Shown: positions 25,695 to 33,121 of the stretch, one piece after another
Layout: each line of letters starts with the position of its first letter
How positions within the stretch are numbered: the first letter of the stretch is position 1
DNA from: Alphaproteobacteria bacterium
Lineage (GTDB): Bacteria > Pseudomonadota > Alphaproteobacteria > Ferrovibrionales > Ferrovibrionaceae
NCBI GenBank assembly: GCA_017307375.1
Contig: JAFKFH010000009.1
Span: 1-64,000, forward strand
Length of the DNA: 64,000 nt
Direction: 5' to 3'
Translations under genes and position numbers: made by a program
Notes under the pieces: generated by a model
The model's database searches: none
What the model was told of the DNA's origin: nothing
What the model saw: only the letters and a program-made list of their open reading frames with translations

Positions 25695-26629
25695 TCTGGC
25701 CCGCGACCCGCCAGCCGCCACTGGCGCGGCGTCATCGCAAAACGCTGGCGGAAGCATTTGTTGAAATGCGACAGGTCGTTGAAACCCCAGCGATAGGCGA
25801 TCTCGGCAATGCCGGCAGCCGCCTGGTCCGGCGCCCGCAGCGTCGCGGCGCAGGCATCGAGCCGGGCGGCCAGCAGCCACCGCCCGAAACTGGTTTCGAG
25901 CGACGCAAAGCGCAGATGCACGGTCCGCAGCGAAATCCCGAAATGGTCGGCGACCCGCTGGGGCGACAGTTCGGGGTCGGCCAGGTTGCGGCGGCAGAAC
26001 GCGGCGATGGCGGCAGCCTGGGCTGCCGGATTGGCCTCGGCCGCTTCCGCGCCCCCGGTCGCCAGCGCCAGCAGGTTGCACAGATTGTCGGCGAGCATGC
26101 CCGCGGCCGTCCCGTTCAGCTCGGGCCCGCGATCCGCCATGTGGCCGAGATGGGCACGCGCCAGATCGGCATAGACCGCGCCGGCACCGATGCGCCGACC
26201 CGGCGCACGGCGCAGCCACGGCGCGCGGGTGTCGAGCATGCGCCGCGGCACCACGGCAATCACCCGGCTCACCGGCGCGGGAAAGGAAATGCGGAACGGG
26301 CGCTGGCCGTCGATCACCGCGATCTCGCCGGGATCGAGCGGGAACTCGGCCCTCTCCTGCACGATGCGGCTCTGCCCTCGCCGCTGCAGGCTGATCAGGT
26401 AGTGATCGGCCGGCGCACGCGCCAGCAACTGCCGGCTGCGCTCGATCTCGTGACCTGAGGAATCGAAGGCCGCAACCCGCAGCGCCCCGAAATCGGCGCC
26501 CGAAATCGAGCCGCGAAACCCCTGCTCGCGCGCGTGGGTCGCGACATTGAGCACCGCCTGACAGACGACCTCGCGCCAATAGGCGAAGCCATCGCCCGGC
26601 ATCACGGTATCGGTCGACCAGGTTCCCAC
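25691..26629 (-). CDS. AraC family transcriptional regulator (AraC_binding_2 type)
   Basis: A 312-residue regulator with an N-terminal AraC_binding_2 ligand domain (YWREVVCQAVLNVATH, then SLQRRGQSRIVQERAEF) and a C-terminal double HTH (SPQRVADHFGISLRTVHLRF and GIAEIAYRWGFNDLSHFNKCFRQRFAMTPRQWR, quoted in part). Regulators with this sensor often control aromatic or aliphatic acid catabolism as activators. The start is uncertain: GTG 26629 follows GGGGGG, ATG 26602 is the next choice, and the longer frame has only a TTG. It is divergent from the Fe-S/flavoprotein operon, and two direct repeats lie between them. Confidence 0.85.
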   Translation of the reverse strand: MGTWSTDTVMPGDGFAYWREVVCQAVLNVATHAREQGFRGSISGADFGALRVAAFDSSGHEIERSRQLLARAPADHYLISLQRRGQSRIVQERAEFPLDPGEIAVIDGQRPFRISFPAPVSRVIAVVPRRMLDTRAPWLRRAPGRRIGAGAVYADLARAHLGHMADRGPELNGTAAGMLADNLCNLLALATGGAEAAEANPAAQAAAIAAFCRRNLADPELSPQRVADHFGISLRTVHLRFASLETSFGRWLLAARLDACAATLRAPDQAAAGIAEIAYRWGFNDLSHFNKCFRQRFAMTPRQWRLAGRGPD

Positions 26630-26669
26630 CGCGCCCCCCGTGCCAGCGTACCCGGCCCCGACGATACAT

Positions 26670-26702
26670 GGCTTTGCGCTGAGGACCAATCGGCTTGCGC
26701 TG
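26670..26702. promoter_or_regulatory. Two direct repeats 22 bp apart, candidate AraC sites
   Basis: GGCTTTGCGCTG (26670-26681) and GGCTTGCGCTG (26692-26702) repeat in the same orientation with starts 22 bases apart, two helical turns, in the divergent gap between the AraC gene (start about 26629) and the GlcF-like gene (start 26773). Tandem half-sites at this spacing are typical for AraC-family activators. The second repeat ends 70 bases before the Fe-S gene start. Confidence 0.6.
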
Positions 26703-26772
26703 GCGCCCAAGATCGGCCGACCGGTCCGCCGCTAGGGTCAGGCCGACGGGAAAGACATCGACGAGTGACGGC

Positions 26773-28104
26773 ATGCGGACCAATTTCACCTCGGCTCAGC
26801 TGGCCGATCCGGCGATCGCCGAAGCCAACGACATCCTGCAAAGCTGCGTCCATTACGGCTTCTGCACCAATACCTGCCCGACCTATGTCCTGACACGGGA
26901 CGAGAACGATTCGCCGCGCGGTCGCATCGACCTGATCCGCGGCATGCTGGAACGCGGCGGCAGCCCCGATGCGCGCGAGGTGCACCACCTGGATCGCTGC
27001 CTGTCCTGCCTGTCCTGCATGACCACCTGCGCGGTAAAGGTCGACTACGTCCATCTGATCGACCTGGCCCGCAGCCATATCGAGACGGCCTACCGGCGCC
27101 CCTGGGCCGACCGGATGATGCGGGCGATGCTGGCCGCCGTGCTGCCGCGGCCGCGGCTGTTCCTCGCGGCACTGCACCTCGCCGCCCTGGTCCGCGGTCT
27201 CTCGGGGCTGTTGCCGGCGCGCCTGCGACCGTTGTTTGCCATGATGCCCGACCTGCATCCCGACATCCTGGTGCCCCAGCTCTTCCGCGCCGAAGGGGCG
27301 CGACGTGGCCGTGTCGCCCTGCTTGCCGGCTGTGCCCAACAGGCCCTGGACGGGCGGATCAACGCGGCAACCATCCGCGTCCTGCAGCGGCATGGCTATG
27401 ACGTCGTCGTGGCCGATGGCGCCGGCTGCTGCGGGTCGCTGACGCTGCATATGGGCCGGCAAGCGGCTGCCGCCGCCGCAGCGCGGCGCAACGTTGGCGC
27501 CTGGATGCGGGAGGTGCGCGGCGCCGGGCTCGACGCGGTGATCGTCAATGCCTCGGGCTGCGGCACGACGGTCAAGGATTACGGCCATCTGCTGGCCGAC
27601 GACGACGATGCCCGCACGATCGCCGCGCTGGCCCGCGACGTGACCGAATTTCTGGCCGGTATCGGGCTGCGCCCGGCGGCCGCACCGGCACTGACCGTGG
27701 CCTACCACGATCCCTGCTCGATGCAGCATGGCCAGCGCGTCACCAGGCCGCCCCGCGACCTGCTGCGATCCGCCGGCTTCAAGGTCGTCGACGTGCCGGA
27801 AAAGCATTTCTGCTGCGGTTCGGCCGGCACCTACAATCTGCTGCAGCCGGCAATGGCCGAGGCGCTTGGGCGCCGCAAGGCCGCCCATATCGATTCGACC
27901 GCCGCCCAGGTGATCGCCACCGGCAACATCGGCTGCATGGTCCAGATCGGCCGCTATGCCGGGCGACCGGTCGTTCATACCGCCGAACTGCTGGACTGGG
28001 CGACCGGCGGCCCCTGCCCCGCGGCGCTCGTCGGCATCGAGCCGGCCCCTGCCCGAACCGACGCCACCCTTCACGTCCCCGATGCCGACACCGGCATCTG
28101 GTGA
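26773..28104 (+). CDS. GlcF-like (Fe-S)-binding protein, CCG-domain electron carrier
   Basis: A 443-residue protein related to the glycolate oxidase iron-sulfur subunit GlcF. It has two N-terminal ferredoxin-type clusters and two C-terminal CCG (heterodisulfide-reductase-type) domains. The second cluster motif is complete (CLSCLSCMTTC); the first reads C25-V-H-Y28-G-F-C31-T-N-T-C35-P, with Tyr where GlcF normally has the second Cys. The CCG motifs are GAGCCGSLTLHMG and HFCCGSAGTYNLLQP. ATG 26773 is the best start. The flavoprotein gene follows after 23 bases, so the pair should form a membrane-associated dehydrogenase passing electrons from FAD to quinone. GlcE is absent, arguing against an ordinary glycolate oxidase. 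Confidence 0.85.
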   Translation: MRTNFTSAQLADPAIAEANDILQSCVHYGFCTNTCPTYVLTRDENDSPRGRIDLIRGMLERGGSPDAREVHHLDRCLSCLSCMTTCAVKVDYVHLIDLARSHIETAYRRPWADRMMRAMLAAVLPRPRLFLAALHLAALVRGLSGLLPARLRPLFAMMPDLHPDILVPQLFRAEGARRGRVALLAGCAQQALDGRINAATIRVLQRHGYDVVVADGAGCCGSLTLHMGRQAAAAAAARRNVGAWMREVRGAGLDAVIVNASGCGTTVKDYGHLLADDDDARTIAALARDVTEFLAGIGLRPAAAPALTVAYHDPCSMQHGQRVTRPPRDLLRSAGFKVVDVPEKHFCCGSAGTYNLLQPAMAEALGRRKAAHIDSTAAQVIATGNIGCMVQIGRYAGRPVVHTAELLDWATGGPCPAALVGIEPAPARTDATLHVPDADTGIW

Positions 28105-28127
28105 GCCGGGAAACCAACGAGGTAACG

Positions 28128-29630
28128 ATGACCCAGACCGATGCCTTCCTGGCGGAAATCGCCGACGCACTTGGTGCCGACGCGGTCAACCGCAGCGACG
28201 AGACGATCGCGCGCTACGGCGAGAACACGATGCCAGGCGGCGACCGCCCGCCGGCCGCCGTGCTCTATCCCGGATCGGCCGCCGAGGTACAGGCGATCGT
28301 GCGCGCCGCCAACCGCCATCGCATCGCGCTCTATCCGATCGGGACAGGCAACAATATCGGTCTGGGCAGCCGTTCGGCCAACCTGGCCGGCTTCGTCGTC
28401 GTCGATCTCGGCCGGCGGATGAACCGCATTCTCGACATCGACGACCGCCTGGGTTTTGCCGTGGTCGAACCGGGCGTCAGCTACCAGATGCTGCATGACG
28501 AACTGGCGCGGCGGGGCGACAGGCTGATGGTCGACGTGACCTCCGGTCCGCCGCAGGGTGGCATCATCGGCAACGCGCTCGACAAGGGTGCGGGCTACAC
28601 CCCCTATTTCGACCATTTCGGCTCGACCTGCGGCATGGAAGTGGTCCTGGGTACCGGCGAGGTGCTGCGCACCGGCGATGGTGCGCTGGATGGCCAGGAT
28701 GCCGCCAACTGGCATGTGTCCAAGTATTCGTTCGGCCCGATCCTGGACGGGCTTTTCGCCCAGTCGAACTACGGCATCGTCACCCGCGTCGGCATCTGGC
28801 TGATGCCGCGGCCGCCGGCGATCCGCAGCTTCCACTTCACCTATCCCGACGATGCCGATCTCGGCGAGATCGTCGAGCTGTGCCGGCCGTTGAAACTGTC
28901 GAACTACGTGCCGACGCTGTTCCGTGTCGGCAACGATGTCTATCTCTGCGGCTCGGAAAGCGTAAGCCCGACGTACCCGCATGCCTTTACCGACGATGCG
29001 CGGCGGGCGATGCGCGACCGGCACGGCCTGGGATCGTGGACCGTGTCCGGCGCCTTCTACGGTGCCTCCGATGCCGCGCTGGAGCCGCAGATCGAGCGGA
29101 TGCGGGTCCATTTCGGGCGCTCGGGCAAGGCCCGCTACATTCCACACGACGAAGCCGCGGCGATCCCGGCGCTGGAGGTCGCGATCAACGCGTTCTCGGG
29201 CCATCCCAGCGTCGGCGAACTCGGCCTGCTGAAATGGCGGCCAGGCGGCGGCAACACCTGGTTCCTGCCGGGCACACCGATGGACGGCCGCATCGCCAAC
29301 GAGGTGCAGGACGTTTGTCGGCAGATCTATGTCCAGCACGGCATCGACTACATGGTGATGAACGTGTGCGGCGCGCGTTTCGCCCGCGGCCTGCATGTGC
29401 TGGCCTTCAATCGCGACGATCCGGATGAACGCCGCCGCGCCGATGCCTGCTATCGCCAGATGGCCGAGGCGGTCGCCCGGCTGGGCATCTTCGTCGGTCG
29501 GGCGCCGCTCGACTATCACGACCTGCACATGGGCCAGGCCATGCCGGCCTTCGCCCAGGCCTGCGGCGCGATCAAGCAGGCCCTGGACCCCAATGGCGTG
29601 ATCGCGCCCGGCCGCTACGGCATCGCCTGA
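28128..29630 (+). CDS. VAO-family flavoprotein oxidoreductase, 4-cresol-dehydrogenase-like
   Basis: A 500-residue FAD enzyme of the vanillyl-alcohol-oxidase fold. The FAD domain (about residues 40-220) has YPIGTGNNIGLGSRSANLAG-type and DKGAGYTPYFDHFGSTCGME segments, and the C-terminus DPNGVIAPGRYGI is that of 4-cresol dehydrogenase and relatives. From memory of the Pseudomonas PchF sequence, its covalent-FAD Tyr384 (in LYNWRGGG) is Leu here (LLKWRPGGG), and phenol-binding Tyr473 (VYR) is Gly (VGR). So it probably holds FAD non-covalently and does not use a para-cresol-like substrate. ATG 28128 follows CGAGGTAAC. It sits between a GlcF-like Fe-S gene and a binding-protein gene. Confidence 0.82.
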   Translation: MTQTDAFLAEIADALGADAVNRSDETIARYGENTMPGGDRPPAAVLYPGSAAEVQAIVRAANRHRIALYPIGTGNNIGLGSRSANLAGFVVVDLGRRMNRILDIDDRLGFAVVEPGVSYQMLHDELARRGDRLMVDVTSGPPQGGIIGNALDKGAGYTPYFDHFGSTCGMEVVLGTGEVLRTGDGALDGQDAANWHVSKYSFGPILDGLFAQSNYGIVTRVGIWLMPRPPAIRSFHFTYPDDADLGEIVELCRPLKLSNYVPTLFRVGNDVYLCGSESVSPTYPHAFTDDARRAMRDRHGLGSWTVSGAFYGASDAALEPQIERMRVHFGRSGKARYIPHDEAAAIPALEVAINAFSGHPSVGELGLLKWRPGGGNTWFLPGTPMDGRIANEVQDVCRQIYVQHGIDYMVMNVCGARFARGLHVLAFNRDDPDERRRADACYRQMAEAVARLGIFVGRAPLDYHDLHMGQAMPAFAQACGAIKQALDPNGVIAPGRYGIA

Positions 29631-29658
29631 TCCGCAACCGACATTCGGGAGAGCACGC

Positions 29659-30828
29659 ATGAACAAGCTTGGCATGACCACCCTCGCCGCCCTGCTCGCC
29701 ACCTCGCCGGCGCTGGCCCAGGCGCCGGTCAGGATCGGCATGGTCACGACGCTTTCCGGCCCCGGCGGTTATCTCGGCGAGGATGTGCGCGACGCCTTCC
29801 TGCTGGCGATCGAACAAGAGGGAGGCAAGCTCGGCGGCGTGCCGGTCCGGCTGATGGTCGAGGATGACGGGCTGAAACCCGGCACCGCCAAGCAGATCGT
29901 CGACAAATTCGTCAGGACGGAAAAGGCGAAGCTGGTCACCGGCATCATCTTCTCCAATGTCGCGGTCGCCGCGGTCCCTGACGTGCTCGAAGCCGGCGCG
30001 ATCTATCTGAGCCCGAATGCCGGGCCGTCGAATTTCGCCGGCCGCGATTGCCACGAGAACTATTTCGCCACCGCCTGGCAGAACGACAATCCGGCCGAAG
30101 CCTCCGGCCAGCAGGCGACCGTGCTCGGCTTCAAGAAGGTGGCGATCCTCGCGCCCAACTACCAGGCGGGCAAGGACGTGCTGGCCGGGTTCAAGCGTCT
30201 CTACAAGGGCGAGGTCGTGGCCGAACTCTACACCAGGCTCGACCAGACCGACTTTTCGGCCGAGATGGCGCAGATCCGCGCCGCCAAGCCCGATGCGGTG
30301 TTCCAGTTCCACCCCGGCGGCCTGGGCATCACCTTCATCAAGCAATATGCGCAATCGGGCCTGCGCCAGTCGATCCCGATGATCGTCTCGGCCCCGTCGC
30401 TCGACCAGCGGATCGCCGATGCGGTCGGCGACGCCGCGATGGGCGCGCGGCTCACCGCCCACTGGAACGTCGATTTCGACAATGCGCAGAACCGGGCCTT
30501 CGTTGCAGCGTTTCGGGAAAAGTACCAGCGCCTCCCGACCTATTATGCCGCGCATGGCTACGATACCGCGGTCCTGATCGCCTCGGCCCTGAAGGCCACC
30601 GGCGGCAGGATCGACGATCAGGCGGCTTTTCGCGCCGCCTTGCGCAAGGCCGAGTTCCCCTCGCTGCGCGGCAACTTCAAATTCGGCAGCAACCAGCACC
30701 CGATCCAGGACTGGTATGCCCTGTCGGTGGTCAAGGGCGAAGGCGACAGACCAGCCTTCAAGACCGGCGGCAAGATCCTGCTGCACCACGCCGACGTCTA
30801 TGCGGCCGAATGCCGGATGCCGGGGTGA
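29659..30828 (+). CDS. Liv-type periplasmic substrate-binding protein, orphan, full-length
   Basis: A 389-residue Peripla_BP_6 protein with a signal peptide ending near ALAQA. It is a close paralogue of the protein at 191-1270 (shared TTLSGPGGYLGED, SPNAGPSNFAGRDC, DAVFQFHPGGLGITF and NQHPIQDWYAL), but contains the 30 residues that protein lacks, including TVLGFKKVAILAPNYQAG. ATG 29659 follows GGGAGA. It is 28 bases after the flavoprotein gene and presumably co-transcribed. No permease or ATPase gene is adjacent, so it must borrow a transporter, plausibly the one at the left edge of the window. Confidence 0.9.
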   Translation: MNKLGMTTLAALLATSPALAQAPVRIGMVTTLSGPGGYLGEDVRDAFLLAIEQEGGKLGGVPVRLMVEDDGLKPGTAKQIVDKFVRTEKAKLVTGIIFSNVAVAAVPDVLEAGAIYLSPNAGPSNFAGRDCHENYFATAWQNDNPAEASGQQATVLGFKKVAILAPNYQAGKDVLAGFKRLYKGEVVAELYTRLDQTDFSAEMAQIRAAKPDAVFQFHPGGLGITFIKQYAQSGLRQSIPMIVSAPSLDQRIADAVGDAAMGARLTAHWNVDFDNAQNRAFVAAFREKYQRLPTYYAAHGYDTAVLIASALKATGGRIDDQAAFRAALRKAEFPSLRGNFKFGSNQHPIQDWYALSVVKGEGDRPAFKTGGKILLHHADVYAAECRMPG

Positions 30829-30872
30829 CCGTCATTGGGAATCGGCCCCTGCGTGGGCGGCCCGGATGATGA

Positions 30873-31538
30873 TCAGCGGATTCGTCGCCGTGCCGGCTTG
30901 GCCGCCGGTGGCCGATAGGAGAGGGTTCCGCGCAAGGCCGCCAGCAGGGCCTGGATCGCCTCCTCCTCCTCGATCTCGCGCTCCTTGAAATCGATCCTGC
31001 GCGAGACCCAGTTGTAGCAGGCGAACTCGACCATGCCGCACAGGGCCGAGGCGAGCAAAGTTGGATCGACTCCCGGACATGCCCCGTCGTCCTGCATCCG
31101 GCGGATCGAATGCGCGGTCATGCGGATGCCGGAGGCGCGGATCTCGCGCCAGATCTGCTCGTAGGCGGGATCGACCATCGCCGCCTGGAAGATGCCGACG
31201 ATGTCGGCCTGGTACTTCTGATACGCATTCCAATAGCCGCGCAATCCGTCCTCGATCGCCTCCATCGGATCGCTGGCTCCGTTGCCGGCCAGCGCGATGT
31301 TATGCGGCAGTTCGGCGTAGAATTCCTCGATCAGGGCGCGGAGCAGGTCTTCCTTGTCGGTGAAGTAGAGGTAGAACGTGCCGGCAGACTTGCCGGCCTC
31401 GCGCGTGATGTCGTTGATCTTGGCCGAGAGATAGCCGCTGCGCGCGAAGACCCGCCGCGCCGCGGCCTTGAACTCGTCGCGCGTGCGGTCGGATTTTCGC
31501 TGCTTCGGCTCGGCGGGTTTCGCCTTGGCCTTCGGCAT
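30873..31538 (-). CDS. TetR family transcriptional regulator
   Basis: A 221-residue TetR-type regulator. The N-terminal HTH reads TRDEFKAAARRVFARSGYL, then INDITREAGKSAGTFYLYFTDKEDLL, the family signature; the rest is a helical ligand domain with an acidic run EREIEEEEAIQALL near the end. Its ATG (31538) shares one base with the stop of the CoA ligase gene, so it is the last gene of the 13-gene minus-strand unit and probably autoregulates it. Many TetR proteins in aromatic/CoA operons respond to acyl-CoA; the ligand here is unknown. A longer frame upstream lies inside the ligase gene. Confidence 0.9.
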   Translation of the reverse strand: MPKAKAKPAEPKQRKSDRTRDEFKAAARRVFARSGYLSAKINDITREAGKSAGTFYLYFTDKEDLLRALIEEFYAELPHNIALAGNGASDPMEAIEDGLRGYWNAYQKYQADIVGIFQAAMVDPAYEQIWREIRASGIRMTAHSIRRMQDDGACPGVDPTLLASALCGMVEFACYNWVSRRIDFKEREIEEEEAIQALLAALRGTLSYRPPAAKPARRRIR

Positions 31539-33088
31539 CAGCGGCCCTCGGCGTAGTGGATCCGCAACTCGCGCTTCAGCAGCTTGCCGGCAGTGTTGCG
31601 CGGCAGCGTCTCGGCGAAGATCACGCGCTTGGGGAGCTTGAACGGCGCCAGGCGTTGGCGGGCATGATCGATCAGCGCGGCCTCGTCCGGCTGCTGCCCC
31701 GGCCGCAGCACGACGACCGCGGTCACTGCCTCGATCCATTTGGGATCGGGCAGGCCGACGACGGCGACCTCCGACACCGACGGATGGCTGAACAGTGCCT
31801 CCTCGACCTCGCGGCTGGCCACGACGACACCGCCGGTCTTGATGATGTCTTTCACCCGGTCGACGACGAACAGATAGCCTTCCTCGTCGAGATAGCCGAC
31901 ATCGCCGGAATGGAACCAGTCGCCGACAAAGGCTTCCTCCGTCTCGTCCGGCTTGTTCCAGTAGCCGAGGAGAAGCTGGGGTGACCGGTGGACGATCTCG
32001 CCATGGGTACCGGGCGGCACGTCGCGCATCTCGGTATCGACCACCCGCGTCTCCACGTTGACCACCGGACGCCCGGCCGAGGCCGGGCGGGCATCATGCT
32101 CTTCCGGCCGCAGCACGGTGGCGAGCGGGCCGATCTCGCTCTGGCCGTAGCAGTTGAAGGCGCGCACGCCGGGCAGGCGGCGGCGCAATTCCTCGAGCAC
32201 CGGGACGGGCATGATCGAGGCACCGTAGTAGATGTTGCGCAGGCTGGCGAGGTTGCGTCGGTCGAAATCGGGATGGCGCAACAGGCTGATCCACACCGTC
32301 GGCGGGGCGAAAAACGAGGTGATCGCGCGTTCCTCGATCAGGCCGAGGCAGATTTCCGGCACCGGCGACTCGATCAGCGTGGTGACCGCGCCGACCAGCA
32401 GATGCGGCATCAGGAAAACATGCATCTGTGCCGAATGGTAGAGCGGCAGGGCGGCCAGCGAGCGATCGCCGTAAGCCAGCTCGCAATCGACGAGACAGCT
32501 GGCATACTCGGCCAGCAGGGCACGATGGGTCATCATCGCCCCCTTCGGCGCCGCCGTGGTCCCGGAAGTGTAGAGCAATTGAGCCAGGTCGGTCTCGTCG
32601 AGATCGACGAGACCGACGCGCGGCGCCCTCTCGTCCAGCGCCTGGGCCAGCACGTCGATCGCCCCTCCTGCCCCGGCAAACCAGCCGATCGCCAGGTCCC
32701 CGCCCCGCATCTCGTCGACCGCCGCCCGCAACGCGGGATCGGCCAGCAAGGCACGCGCGCCGGACTGCTCGACGATATAGCGCAGTTCGATCGCGGTCAG
32801 CGCGTAGTTGGCCGGCACGTGGACCAGCCCGGCGCGCACGCAGCCGAGCCAGGCCAGCAGATAGGCGTCGGAGTTGCGGCCATAGGCGACGACGCGGTCG
32901 CCCTTGTCCAGCCCCAATGCCAGCAGGCCGGCGGCAACCCGGTCGGCAGCGGCGTCGAGCGCGGCATAGCTCCAGCGCCGATCGCCGAAGGACAGCGCCT
33001 CGCGCGGGCCATGCTTGGCCGCGGCGCGGCGAAAGGCATCGCCGATGGTATTGCGCGACGCCCGGGCCTGGGCCGTGTCGACGGTCAT
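31538..33088 (-). CDS. AMP-dependent acyl/aryl-CoA ligase
   Basis: A 516-residue ANL-superfamily ligase. The P-loop is YTSGTTAAPKGAMMTH (Ala replaces the usual Gly before PKG), the A5 motif NCYGQSEIGPLAT, the hinge SGDVGYLDEEGYLFVVDRVKD, and the catalytic lysine LPRNTAGKLLKRELR. ATG 33088 follows GGAGGAAA. It lies 33 bases after the Rieske oxygenase gene and overlaps the TetR gene. In this operon it would activate an imported or intermediate carboxylic acid as CoA thioester; which acid is not readable. ATG-less upstream codons to 33118 are not needed. Confidence 0.9.
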   Translation of the reverse strand: MTVDTAQARASRNTIGDAFRRAAAKHGPREALSFGDRRWSYAALDAAADRVAAGLLALGLDKGDRVVAYGRNSDAYLLAWLGCVRAGLVHVPANYALTAIELRYIVEQSGARALLADPALRAAVDEMRGGDLAIGWFAGAGGAIDVLAQALDERAPRVGLVDLDETDLAQLLYTSGTTAAPKGAMMTHRALLAEYASCLVDCELAYGDRSLAALPLYHSAQMHVFLMPHLLVGAVTTLIESPVPEICLGLIEERAITSFFAPPTVWISLLRHPDFDRRNLASLRNIYYGASIMPVPVLEELRRRLPGVRAFNCYGQSEIGPLATVLRPEEHDARPASAGRPVVNVETRVVDTEMRDVPPGTHGEIVHRSPQLLLGYWNKPDETEEAFVGDWFHSGDVGYLDEEGYLFVVDRVKDIIKTGGVVVASREVEEALFSHPSVSEVAVVGLPDPKWIEAVTAVVVLRPGQQPDEAALIDHARQRLAPFKLPKRVIFAETLPRNTAGKLLKRELRIHYAEGR

Positions 33089-33121
33089 TCCGATTTCCTC
33101 CACCTCGCTCTCTCGCATCTT

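Noticed and set aside
26773-29630. A classical glycolate oxidase (glcDEF) near malate synthase
   Set aside because: The flavoprotein resembles 4-cresol dehydrogenase rather than GlcD, glcE is missing, and glcB/glcG lie 22 kb away.
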